This document shows, piece by piece, positions 50,330 through 60,885 of a DNA stretch of 64,000 nt. Location of the stretch: positions 22,988-86,987 of the forward strand of contig KN834802.1 in assembly GCA_000827265.1 (NCBI GenBank), read 5' to 3'. Source of the DNA: Collybiopsis luxurians FD-317 M1 (taxonomy: Eukaryota > Basidiomycota > Agaricomycetes > Agaricales > Omphalotaceae). Numbering within the stretch: the first letter of the stretch is position 1; each line of letters begins with the position of its first letter. A model generated the notes under the pieces. That model made no database searches, was not told the DNA's origin, and saw only the letters and a program-made list of their open reading frames with translations. The translations under genes and the position numbers were made by a program.

Positions 50330-51340
50330 AAAATGCAATTCTCTAAAGAAAAACTGACTTATTGGTGCCATACAGGCTGGAAAAACCATCTCCACTGCTG
50401 CTGAATTTACTCAAATTCCATTGGGTACAGCTCAAAAAATTTGGGCCAACTTCAAGCACACTGGTAGCACAACCAACTGTCCCCAGAGTGGCCACCCAAA
50501 GAAGGTTGGGTCAGAAGGTTGTTTGTGATGCACAAAAAAATTGTTGTAAACCTTTTTGAGAAATTGGGAACTCTGTTAAACCAAAACTGAGTGCCACCAC
50601 AGTTCAAGAGCATCTGGCAGCTGAAGGACACCACCAATGGGTTGCAAGACATGTTCCATACTTGAAGAAGGAGCAGAAGGAAAAGAGGAGGGACTGGGCA
50701 GACCTTGTGAAGGGAGTTGACTGGTCCAATGTGATTTTGTTGGATGAGTGCTATGTGTACTTGGGTGACAACAGTGGCCATGTGTTTGTCATGCATTGTG
50801 AAGATGAGGAATATGAAGAGAATTGCCTTGTTCCCACTTTCAAGTAGTCTACCATCCATGTTTTGGTCTGGGCATGCATTATGAAGGGGAAAAAAGGGTC
50901 TCTCATGGTACTGGAATATCTGGGAGGAAAAGGTGGGGGAATGAATGCAAGTCAGTACCATGAACAGGTACTGGAAGGAACATTGCTGCAATTCTGGAAA
51001 GAAATGGTGTGAGAGAGAGGTGGTATAGCTTTTCAGCAGGATGGCACACCAAGTCATACAGCAAAACTGACAATAAACTGGTTCAATCATCATGACATTG
51101 ACCTTTTCCCACATCCACCATCTTCACCTGATGCAAACCCCATTGAACGTGTCTGGCATGAGCTTAAAAATAGCATCAGAGCTCAGCCCCATTACCCCTT
51201 GTCTGTCCAACAACTTATTGCGACTGTGCAGGAGGTTTGGAAGGAGCTGGGGGTTGAGCATGTCACCAAGTACATTGACCAGATGGATGAAGTTGTTGAT
51301 GCAATTTTAAAAGCCAGGGGAGGTCACATAAAATATTGAA
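50330..51340 (+). pseudogene. Tc1/mariner DD34E transposase
   Basis: A helix-turn-helix part (GKTISTAAEFTQIPLGTAQK, near 50380-50440) lies one frame off the rest. From about 50520 a single frame runs to TGA at 51338, with stops at 50557 (TGA), 50845 (TAG) and about 51009 (TGA). Catalytic residues are visible: Asp in VILLDECYVYLGD, Asp in FQQDGTPSHTA, and Glu in SPDANPIERVWHEL, the last two separated by 34 residues. The end is VDAILKARGGHIKY. Cut-and-paste transposase, inactive here. Confidence 0.85.
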
Positions 51341-51350
51341 GGGTGTAATG

Positions 51351-51547
51351 TGTTGAGAATATTAGAGAATGTACACGAACATTCTCTTACCTTTCTTGGA
51401 GCGACTCAACGAGTGCTCCGCAAACTTGTAGATTATTATAGAATATTCTAGTACTTATTCATGTAGAGTATATAAGGCCTTCGAGGCCAGGTGAAAATGC
51501 AAGTTATTCACTATCATTCTACTGTCTTCGGCTATACCTGATCAACA
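51351..51547 (+). repeat. 5' LTR of the copia element
   Basis: Starts TGTTGAGAAT and ends ATCAACA. The TATA-like string agtatataagg at about 51466 is a likely promoter. Identical to the 3' LTR apart from one base. Confidence 0.93.
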
Positions 51548-51703
51548 GGTTATGGGCCCCGCTGCCCTCTAAACTACTTGTTATTTTATCTGCAGCCTTT
51601 CGCGTCATATCCCTGTTGAGCCTTTTGCTCCAGCTAGTGATCCGCCTAGTGATAACCCCATTTATCCACTTATCCGACACCGCGCGTAACTGCATTGCCT
51701 ATC

Positions 51704-54700
51704 ATGTCTTCCTCGGATTCTCACATTTATTGGATTGAGCACCTCCGTGGTGCCGATAATTATGCTGTCTGGAAGGTGAGGATGATGCACATACTCACTG
51801 ACCTTGGATATGACAGCCATATTGAAGAAAGCGCTGCCGCGCCGAATGACCCATCTCTTGCCGCTACCTGGAACTCCACTGACCGAAAAGCCCTCTCCAC
51901 AATTGTTCTCTGTGTTGCTGACAATGTCCTTGTATATGTTTCCAAAGCCAAAACTGCTAAGGATGCATGGAAAGCACTTTCAAACATGTATGAAGCCAAA
52001 GGACCAATCGGCATCACACTTACTCGCCGGAAATTCCATAGAACAACCTGTGCCGAGGATGGAGATATTGAAGAGCACATTCAGCTGATGCGCTCTTACG
52101 AAACAGAACTAGCTTGTCTTGGCCATGAGGTCAAAGATGATGAGTTCGCATATACTCTCCTCGAGTCACTCCCTGAGTCATGGGACACTTTTGTATCAGC
52201 CATCAGTGAAACTGATGCAGCTGATTCTACTAAACTCATAGCTTGAATTCTTGCCAAAAATTCTCGCCGCCGCTCCCGCACCCCTTCCGATCTGACTACA
52301 GCTCTCCCTGCTGAAGACCTTTCAAAGGTCAAATGCTATGGATGTGGTAAATTTGGCCACTACGCTAGCAAACACCGTCAGCAGTCAAATCAGCAAACTT
52401 CATCAAAGAATGGAAATTCATTTTCTAAATCCAGCAATTGCCGATTCTGTGGTGGACAGAATCACAAGAGTAAAGCTCATATTGCAATTGATGAAGGAGA
52501 AGATTTTGCTTTTGTCACCTGGGAGCCATCAATCCTGAAGGACCTATCACCAGATGATTGGCTATTAGATTCTGGTTGTAGTAGGTCCATAGTATGCAAC
52601 AGAGATGCTTTCACCCAGTACTCCGAAACCCCAGGCCACAAGATTGTGGGCATTGGTGATACTGCTGGCATTGGCCATGGTACTGTACCACTCTCATTTG
52701 CACTAGGACAGAAATCTAGAGCTTGTATGCTCCGCAATGTTTTACATTGCCCTTCTGCCCCTTACAATCTCATCTCTGTATCAAGATTAACAGATGCTGG
52801 ATTCTGTGCCATTTTTGATGGTAATAAAGTTGAAATCTGCGCTCGGCATAGTGGCACCATTCTAGCTGTTGGTGACAAGGTTGCTCACCTATACAAACTT
52901 TGCATCAAATCCAATTCCAAACCCAGCAGTATTACCCATGCTTTTCCTGCGCATTCCTGGGATGAATGGCCTCGTGCACTTGGTCATTTAAACCATGCTG
53001 CTGTCCGCCGCCTGAAAACCAAAAATATGGTTAAAGGCATGGAGGTGGACACGAGATCACCTCCTCACCAATGTGAAGCCTGTATTCAAGGCAAAGCACA
53101 TATACTCCCATTTCCCAAACAGTCAGAATGCATATATGAACAGATTGGTGATATGACTTACACTGATCTCTGGGGAAAAGCTCGGATTCCTGGAATTGGA
53201 GGTGAAAATTATTTTATTTCCTTTACAGATGCAAAAACAGCACGCAGTCGTGTCCGCTTCCTTAAGAACAAGGAAGGTCATACTGTCCTGCAAACAATTC
53301 AAGCATATGTTGCATTCATCAAAGCTCAAACTGGCCACAATCCTCGTCATTTCCAATTTGATAATGGAAAAGAGTACCTTAATGCAGAGACTCTTGCTTG
53401 GCTTGATAGCCAAGGCATTGAGTATGAGCTTACGGCGCCATACTCCTCTGCCCAAAATGGTGTTGCTGAACACCTCAATTGGACAATTGTTGAATGTGCT
53501 CACACCATGATTATTGGAGCTTCACTTCCATGGTTTTTATGGCCAGAAGCTGTCAACTATGCTTTTTATCTCAAAGATTTATCACCTACTTCAGCTCTGA
53601 ATGCAGATATCACACCTTGTGAAGCATTCACTCACATTAAACCAGATATATCAAATGTCCATGAATTTGGAACCAAAATCTGGGTTTTACAACAGGATGG
53701 CAAAGTCCACAAGCTCATGGCTAAAGCTAGGCAATTCATTTTTGTTGGACTATCAGAACATTCTCGTGGCTATCACTACTATATTCCTGGCCAACAGTCT
53801 GTACAAATTTCCAGAAATGTCATTTTTCAGGACCCAAAGAACATAAAGGATGATTATGTTGTGCCAGTTCCATTCCCTTCTCTGGCTGAGGGGGAGAATG
53901 TTGAGCAGCACACTCAGCAGCCACATATGGTCTCTTCACAGTCCCAACCATCTGTTCCACAATTTCCAGATTCCACTTCCTCTACTTCAACTCTCACCCC
54001 CATTCCATCTCGCTCCCCTTCATCTGTCCCATTGAATCCTGTGCCAAGTAAAGCACCTCGTGATATCAATGGTAATATATCTGCAGACAATATAGTTGAA
54101 GGGAAGAGGCAACAGACAGCCACTAGGAAAGATATTGCATTAGCTATAACTGAAGCTGCATATCTTGATGATGACCCCAAAACTGTTGATGAAGCCAAAG
54201 CTCGGCCTGATTGGCCACAATGGCAAGCAGCTATGCATGCCGAAATTGAACAGCATACCAAGTTGGGCACTTGGAAACTTGCTGAATTACCAGCCGGCCG
54301 CAAAGCCATTGCTTGCAAATGGGTATTTCAACTTAAACGTGATGCAAGTGGCAAAGTGGTGAAATACAAAGCCCAACTTGTTGTCAAAGGATTTTCACAA
54401 ATCCCTGGCATTGATTTCAATGAAACATTTGCTCCCACTATTTGTCTAGAAACTTTTAGGTTTCTCCTAGCTTTGGCTGCACACTATAATCTCAAAGCTC
54501 ATGGAATGGATGTTGTTGCCGCTTACTTAAATAGTAAGCTTGATGAAACTGTTTACATGAAGCAACCAGAAAATTTTGAAGATGATTCTGGACGCGCTTG
54601 CCTTCTACAGCTTTCACTTTATGGACTTCGGCAATCTGGACACAACTGGAACAAGACACTTGATGCTGCATTCAAACAACTTGGATTCACATGTCTCATT

Positions 54701-55723
54701 TCTGATCAATGTGTCTATGTCCGACGCAAATCCCCTTCCTCCTTCCCAACAATTATTGCTGTTCATGTTGATGACATGACTCTATTTGCGCACACAGATG
54801 AAGAGTTAACTCAGCTCAAGGGGGAGTTACACTCTAAATTTAATGTCACCGACTTAGGTGAACTTTCACACATTCTAGGCATGGAAATCTCTCGAGGCAC
54901 AGATGGATCAATTCATCTAACCCAAAAAGCTTATGCTGAATGCATTTTTGAATCAGTTGGTATGAGCAAATGCAACCCAGTGCATATGCCTCTTGACCCC
55001 AATGTCAAGCTGATTCTTCCTGATGAGAATGATCCTCGTATTTTGAATGCAGAAGGACGCCATGAATACCTCTCAGGAATTGGCAAACTAATGTATCTCT
55101 CTGTTGCAATGCACCCTGATCTCTCTTATGCGATTGGACACTTATCCCAATTCTCTCACCGGCCTGCCCCAGAGCATATTTCTGCATTGAAGTGTGTTTT
55201 CCGGTACTTACATGGAACAACTTCCCTTGGCATCACTTTCCAGGGCACCAGCAATTTGAATACTTATTCAGATGCTGATTGGGGAAACAGTCTGATAGAT
55301 CGTCGCTCTGTTACTGGCTATCTTTCATTCTTCTCTAATGGACCTGTCTCATGGAGTTCCCGCAAACAGCCCACAGTTGCTTTGTCAACTATGGAAGCTG
55401 AATTCATGGCTCTTGCTTGAGCTACTTGTGAAGTTCTTTGGCTTCGAGAACTTAGCTCAGAACTTGGCATTGATCCTGACAGTTCATCAGTAATCAATGT
55501 TGACAATCAAGCTGCTATGATGTTTGCCAAGAATGCAGTATTCCATGCTCATTCAAAACACATTGATATCTGATATCATTTTGTACAAGAACGGGTTGCC
55601 TCGAAAGAGGTAAAACTCATCCACTGCGCATCCGAAGACAATCTCGCAGACATTCTCACCAAGGCACTTCCTTGACCCTTGTTCAAAACTTTGTGTGACA
55701 AAATTATGTCGCACTCGACTTGA
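51704..55723 (+). pseudogene. copia gag-pol polyprotein with four TGA codons
   Basis: One frame of 1340 codons from ATG 51704 to TGA 55721. Gag block (WIEHLRGADNYAVWKVRM), zinc knuckle CYGCGKFGHYASKH (last ligand His instead of Cys), protease WLLDSGCSRSIV, integrase zinc finger LGHLNH...CEACIQGK with core FQFDNGKEY and SAQNGVAEHLNW, RT from ACKWVFQLKRDASGKVVKYK through HVDDMTLFA, and RNase H YSDADWGNS and LSTMEAEFMAL. In-frame TGA stops stand at 52244, 55418, 55571 and 55673, at least three at positions where relatives carry Arg. Otherwise intact. Possibly the same element elsewhere in this genome is active. Confidence 0.92.
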
Positions 55724-55735
55724 GTTGAGGGGGAG

Positions 55736-55932
55736 TGTTGAGAATATTAGAGAATGTACACGAACATTCTCTTACCTTTCTTGGAGCGACTCAACGAGTG
55801 CTCTGCAAACTTGTAGATTATTATAGAATATTCTAGTACTTATTCATGTAGAGTATATAAGGCCTTCGAGGCCAGGTGAAAATGCAAGTTATTCACTATC
55901 ATTCTACTGTCTTCGGCTATACCTGATCAACA
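55736..55932 (+). repeat. 3' LTR of the copia element
   Basis: 197 bp, same ends as the 5' LTR, with T for C in gctctgc. Confidence 0.93.
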
Positions 55933-55985
55933 TAATGGAATGGATTTTTATAACTGAGGTTCTACATACAGTGCCAGTAATGTAG

Positions 55986-56889
55986 AGAGCCTGTAGCATG
56001 CATGAGAGTCAAAATGAAGATGAGAGCAGCAGGAAAATTGTTGGGTCACATGGCACTGGTCTGTCACTTTCTGAGCACCTGAGTATGAAGGTATGAGGCC
56101 CATATGCTCATACCTCAAACTCAGGCCTGATTTCCATACAGTTCTGTATGGTGGGACCATCATACAACCATACTTATTGATGGCAGTAACAGGTGTACCA
56201 GCAAATCCTTGCAAGAGTGCCATGACTTGGAGGCTTGGATAGCTGCTGGGAAGGTCAAGCAAAAAAGAAAATGGATTTGTTAATTTGCCTCAAACCAGTC
56301 ATTACAAAAAAGGGATGGTGAAAGAATGGATTGAACATTTCTATGAAGATAATTCCACAGCCAAGACTTGGACACTAGATATCCAATCGTCTTTCCACCT
56401 TGTTCCCTTACTGCCTAGTTTAGCTGATGTTAGCCAACACACTATGTACTCCTTGAAGGAATACCAAGGTCCATCTATGTTGGCAAATTCCACAGCATAC
56501 ATTCTTGAAGACTTTAACATGGATGAACAAGCTTTTTTAATTTTTTTTAAAAACTCTTCACCACTGCAAGTAAGACTAGGTACTAAGGAGTGGGGAGCCA
56601 CAATAATAGTTAGTTGTGCTTCATTTGCTTTGGTGTTTTCCTCTTGTGAGTGTCTGTAGGGGTTGTTGTAGCTACAGGTAATGCTTGTGGTATGTAGGTA
56701 GGTAAATGTATGGGGGTGTGCTCAGTCAGAGAACCTGAATAGGATAGATAACTGTTGGAGGAGGGATTGGCCACCTGACACTTCTTGTACATGCAGAGGT
56801 TCCTTTCAGAATGCATCAAGTCACTTAGCTTTTCATTGTGATTCTTTATGAGTGCTCTCATTCTTTTCTTCATATCTTCTTTTTTGTCT
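55986..56889. other. Unrecognised CpG-poor sequence
   Basis: Open frames at 55948-56262 (-) and 56285-56659 (+, 124 aa) are the longest; neither shows a motif I know. Between a Tc1 end and a LINE, it is most likely more transposon remains. Confidence 0.4.
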
Positions 56890-58085
56890 CATATGAAGGG
56901 GAGACAGACCCTTTACTGTATTGGCCAGCATAATGAGTGACCTGACTGCTCTGTCAGCACTTCCAGCCAGGGTTTTAACATGGTGGTTGAACAGCAATTT
57001 TCAACTGAGGTGCACACTGAGCCAGTGGACCACCATTTGGGGTGATACTGTTTGGTTCTGGCTGTCATTGTCTTGGAAGGTAATGGATGGCAAAATCCCT
57101 TTGTCCCATTTCCATCATGTGTAGTGCATAATTTCTCTCTTGTCATGGTCAAAGGACAGTCCAACTCTCTTCCCCCACAGGACTACTATGTGGTCCCATA
57201 GGTACTTAAGGATAGTTGTGTTTGTCTGAAGGGAGTCAGATGAGACATAGAGTTTCCCATTGTCGACATACATGAATAGGTTTGGTGGAGATGTAGGTTG
57301 ATATGGGGGGCAATCTGTTGGGGAGGGTGGGAGATCAGGGGGGAGGAAGGACTCTTGCAACTTACATTCAAGTAGTTCCAGGAGTTTGGCAGCATAGAAT
57401 GTAAAGAGAATCAGAGACAAGGGAGAGCCTTGAGGGGTTCCATTGGCCACATCCTTGAGTTCAGGGACTATGCCATCTACACATACAGCAGCTTTGTGAT
57501 CAGAGAGGAAGTGAGATACAAATTGTACCAGCTGAAGGGGAGTCTCTTGCAGTGGAGTTCAGAGAGGAGTCACTTGTGGTTGACAAAGTCAAAAAAACCT
57601 TTGATATTGAAGGTTAAGGCAGAGGTAGCTAGGCCCTTGTTCCATGCAGCTTGGACATCATTGACAAAGGAGAGTATTGCATCAGTGGTTGAGAGTCCAG
57701 TGCATCCTCCAAATTGTTGGCAGGATATGAGCAATTCTGTGGAGGCTAGGTACTGTAAACAATGTGCAACAATTTTCTCTAAGATTTTCCCTAGGCATTC
57801 TAGAAGTGTGATCAGGCAGTAAGCATGCAGATTTGAGTAGTCAGGTTTTCTTGATTTGCACAGAGCTACAGCAATGGCTTTCCTCCATCTTTCGGGGTGG
57901 TATCCAGCTCTCAGGCATCTCCTATATAGTGCAGTTAAGATAGACTGGTGGGCTTGAAAGGTCCATTTCACTTGACAATAGGACTCTTGTGAGAAGCCTG
58001 GGCAGATGTATTCCTTGTGTCTGCTATGGCCTCTTCCACTTCTGTGTCAGTTACATCATGGAACAGGAGGTTTTCTGGCTGGGAG
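56890..58085 (-). pseudogene. LINE reverse transcriptase domain
   Basis: On the minus strand: VTDTEVEEAIADT (about 58060), TFQAHQSILTALYRRCLRAG, HPERWRKAIAVALCKSRKPD, LLECLGKILEKIVAHCL, QFGGCTGLSTTDAILSFVN, TFNIKGFFDFVNHK, then one frame over NGTPQGSPLSLILFTFYAAK and MYVDNGKLYVSS, and in a third frame the region up to about 56890 (HPKWWST, SGHSLCWPIQ). The block order is that of LINE RT. The second catalytic Asp is Asn (YVDN), which alone would inactivate it. Several frameshifts and stops. Confidence 0.85.
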
Positions 58086-59013
58086 TGACAGAACTTGCCT
58101 TGAAAGGCTCAAAACAGTGCTCCAATGTGCTCCACAACCCAGAGCCCTAAATGCAAGGCCAGATGAGGCCCCCCTGAACTGGGCTGATGATTTGTATGCA
58201 GTGAGAGCAGTGTCACAACCAGCTGAGCCCAAATGGTCCCCTCCCCCTAGCAAGAACCTGACAGCTCAGAGACAAGAACAGATGACTCCCAAGAGCATCC
58301 TTGTGACTTCATAGTCAGGGAGGTCAACAAGGGTCTCAAATTCATGCCAAATGCCAAAGGAGTTGGACTTGCAATGGCTAAGTGGAACAATAATGGCAAC
58401 CTAGTACTCATGGTAATGGAGGGGCAGGACACTTCCAAGCTCCCCCCCATCCTCAATTCCAAAACCTTCTACAGATTGTACTCCACACTGACCACCATCC
58501 CCTACTCCACAGGGCTTGTGGAGAAATGGCATAGAATAGTTGCCGACAGTGTCCCAACTGGTGCAGCCTATTGTTTCAACATAGGACAGCCAAAATGCCT
58601 CCACAGCCCAAGTGAACTCCTTGTTGAGTCCAGAACATACAATGTGCTTCTCACCAATGCAAGGATGGCACAGGACCCACACTTTATATACCCAGCACCT
58701 GAACTGGTGGGGAAAGTTGAGCCCTCCATAATCTTCACAATGCTGGACAAAGACACTGCTGACACAGTATTTAAAAAGGGAAAAGTCATATTATTCAGAA
58801 AGGAATGCAAGATCAGGGTATTCCAAGAATGCTGCCCCTCCACCCCATAGTGCTGCAACTGTCATGGCTTCAGCCATATAGCAGCTCAATGCACAAAGAA
58901 ATGCAGGTGCAGACTCTGTGGAGAGGTGCACACTGAGGTGGAATGCACCATCAACTGCAGTTTGTGCAGCTCAATGGTGGCTGAGCAAGAGATCCATCAG
59001 CAAAATAACCCTT
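58086..59013 (+). pseudogene. LINE ORF1 (gag-like), first part
   Basis: The frame from about 58090 (NARPDEAPLNWADDLYAV) passes a stop at 58312 into KGVGLAMAKWNNNGNLVLMV and on to 58850, then after one TAG reads two zinc knuckles, CCNCHGFSHIAAQC and CRLCGEVHTEVEC, and a third CxxC (CSLCSSM). This is the usual gag layout of Tad1-type fungal LINEs. It breaks at HQQNNP, where the repeat element at 59014 is inserted; the frame resumes at 60886 with NPCCINC. Confidence 0.8.
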
Positions 59014-59146
59014 AGCCCAGGGTGCCTAAGGCAGCCCAGGAATTTTGCCAGATCCTGAGTTACCTTGGGCCTTCTAGGCAGCCTAGTTTGCCAGGGCTAC
59101 CCAGGTTTTTGTCCAAATCCTGGTCTCCCTGAGAGTCCCTGGGTCA

Positions 59147-59215
59147 TCCCTGGGCCATCCCCAGGTATCCCTGGGCCATCCCCAGGTATCCCTGGGTATC
59201 CCTGGGCACCCCTGG
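59147..59215 (+). repeat. Tandem repeat, ccctggg/ccccaggt type
   Basis: A 21-bp unit (begins ccctgggccatccccaggta) occurs twice, followed by two shortened units ccctgggtat and ccctgggcac. The 64-aa proline/glycine-rich open frame here comes from the repeat. Confidence 0.8.
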
Positions 59216-60039
59216 GAGGTACATTAGTGTGCCTGAAACATAATATAAAATTTATTTGAAAAACTTGTTTACAGTATTGGCACAATTAATGGGCCATAAC
59301 TTGAAATATCTTTTGGCATGAGCTTGTGCATAATTATGCTGATTACACACCCTTTACTCCAAGCCTGAATAATAGTTTTAAGTCATTATTATACCTACAG
59401 AGTGGTGCCTTGTCACAGAAATTTTTTAAAAAATGACATGATTTTTGAAATTAAAGAAGTGGCATAATTTTTTATTTAAAAAATGACAATCACCTGCTTG
59501 TGGATCCAAGCATGTGACATCACATGACTTTTGGTTGAAATTTCATGCACTCCCTCTTTTTGACTCCATTCCTTCTCTTCCCTTAACTACCATGTCTAAT
59601 GAACTTCAGCTGCCCTATACTTTTCATATCTTATTTCTCATGCTATATCTCTGAGAAATAGTATAGTCTTGGATGTTGAGGGACGTTAAGGAGGATTAGG
59701 GCGAGTTTTTGACTATCTACTGGATGGAATAGAACATGCCCTGGTGAGCTTTCTATCACTTTTTTGATTCCTTATGCTTATTGAATATCTTAGATTCATT
59801 TTGTGCATCCTACATTTGCACCTGAAGCCTATATTGCTGTTTGAGGGCAAGGACCTGTGTAGAGAGAAGGGCTATTATCTAGGGTGAGTTCTTGTCATTT
59901 TTTCCCCTTTCTTTAATACTGATTAATCACCTTAGATTGATCTTCTTGATACTGCATTTACTTTCCTGCTTACTGAATGTCTGTCTACTTACCCATCTCA
60001 TCTTCAAGTTATATTTCTACTGTTGTATTAAGTAATCAA

Positions 60040-60885
60040 GTTAATGTATATTCCTCATTGCTCAAAACATATGTGAGATGAGATATACAGGGGTTTAGAT
60101 ATTTATCTAGGGTTACAAGATTGATTTTAACATAAGCAGATACCTTCCAGGGATGCTCAGGGATGCTCAGGGATGCTCAAGGATACTCAGAGATACACAG
60201 GGAGCTCTCAGGGCTGCCCAAAGATTCCCAGGATACCTTGGGCTACTTTAATTTGCCTGAGTGTGCACAGGATTTGGGGGGTGTCTCCTAGCAACCTTGG
60301 GCAACTCTGGCACCCTGGGTCTACCAGGTAGCCCAGGAAGCTCCAGGTTTCCAAAAAGGAATCAAAGTGAGCCTAGGCTTTGAAGTACTTTTGCTGATCT
60401 CCCCTTCAATGAAGCAAGCCTCAAAGCAGGATTAGTGGGCTTCTGCTTATACNNNNNNNNNNNNNNNNNNNNGTTAATGTATATTCCTCATTGCTCAAAA
60501 CATATGTGAGATGAGATATACAGGGGTTTAGATATTTATCTAGGGTTACAAGATTGATTTTAACATAAGCAGATACCTTCCAGGGATGCTCAGGGATGCT
60601 CAGGGATGCTCAAGGATACTCAGAGATACACAGGGAGCTCTCAGGGCTGCCCAAAGATTCCCAGGATACCTTGGGCTACTTTAATTTGCCTGAGTGTGCA
60701 CAGGATTTGGGGGGTGTCTCCTAGCAACCTTGGGCAACTCTGGCACCCTGGGTCTACCAGGTAGCCCAGGAAGCTCCAGGTTTCCAAAAAGGAATCAAAG
60801 TGAGCCTAGGCTTTGAAGTACTTTTGCTGATCTCCCCTTCAATGAAGCAAGCCTCAAAGCAGGATTAGTGGGCTTCTGCTTATAC
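60040..60885 (+). repeat. 413-bp duplication flanking the assembly gap
   Basis: 60040-60452 and 60473-60885 have the same length and, as far as I can compare them, the same sequence (start gttaatgtatattcctc, end gggcttctgcttatac), separated by 20 N. This is most simply one sequence present at two contig ends that were not merged. Confidence 0.9.
60453..60472. other. Assembly gap (20 N)
   Basis: Twenty unknown bases. The left contig ends exactly at the end of the inserted repeat element, as expected when an assembler breaks at a repeat boundary. Confidence 0.99.

Larger units (their letters stand above)
51351..55932 (+). mobile_element. Ty1/copia LTR retrotransposon, young
   Basis: Two 197-bp LTRs (51351-51547, 55736-55932) enclose a single gag-pol frame. 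The target duplication TAATG is exact on both sides (51346-51350, 55933-55937). A primer-binding-like GGTTATGGGCCCC follows the 5' LTR at 51548, and a purine-rich tract GTTGAGGGGGAG stands at 55724-55735. The LTRs show one difference that I can see (gctccgc against gctctgc), a CpG-to-TpG change. CpG is still common inside, unlike the older neighbours. Confidence 0.95.
50280..55985 (+). mobile_element. Tc1/mariner element split by a copia insertion
   Basis: The left part is 50280-51350 and the right end is 55938 to about 55977. Removing the copia element and one TAATG copy rejoins the 3' end. The terminal sequences (actgtacatac near 50299; its weakly matching complement ctacatacagtgccag near 55962-55977) form a degenerate inverted repeat flanked by TA. 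The size without copia is about 1.1 kb, normal for one-gene Tc1 elements. Exact ends are uncertain because of decay. Confidence 0.65.
59014..60885. mobile_element. About 1.4-kb non-coding element inserted in the LINE gag
   Basis: AACCCTT stands at both ends (59007-59013 and 60886-60892), and deleting the element plus one copy restores the gag sequence exactly (HQQNNPCCINC). The length is about 1439 bp after removing the gap and duplicated 413 bp. It has no ORF. The left part holds repeats of ccctgggccatccccaggta (59147-59205). The right part holds cagggatgct repeats. The centre is AT-rich. CCCAGGGTGCC near the left end and its complement near 60315 form an inverted repeat, but the extreme ends do not match, so the class is open. 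Confidence 0.65.

Noticed and set aside
53123..54318. Minus-strand frames inside copia (53123-53503, 53914-54318)
   Set aside because: Shadows of the integrase and linker parts of copia pol.
59065..59259. Pro/Gly-rich 64-aa frame
   Set aside because: Product of the ccctggg tandem repeat.
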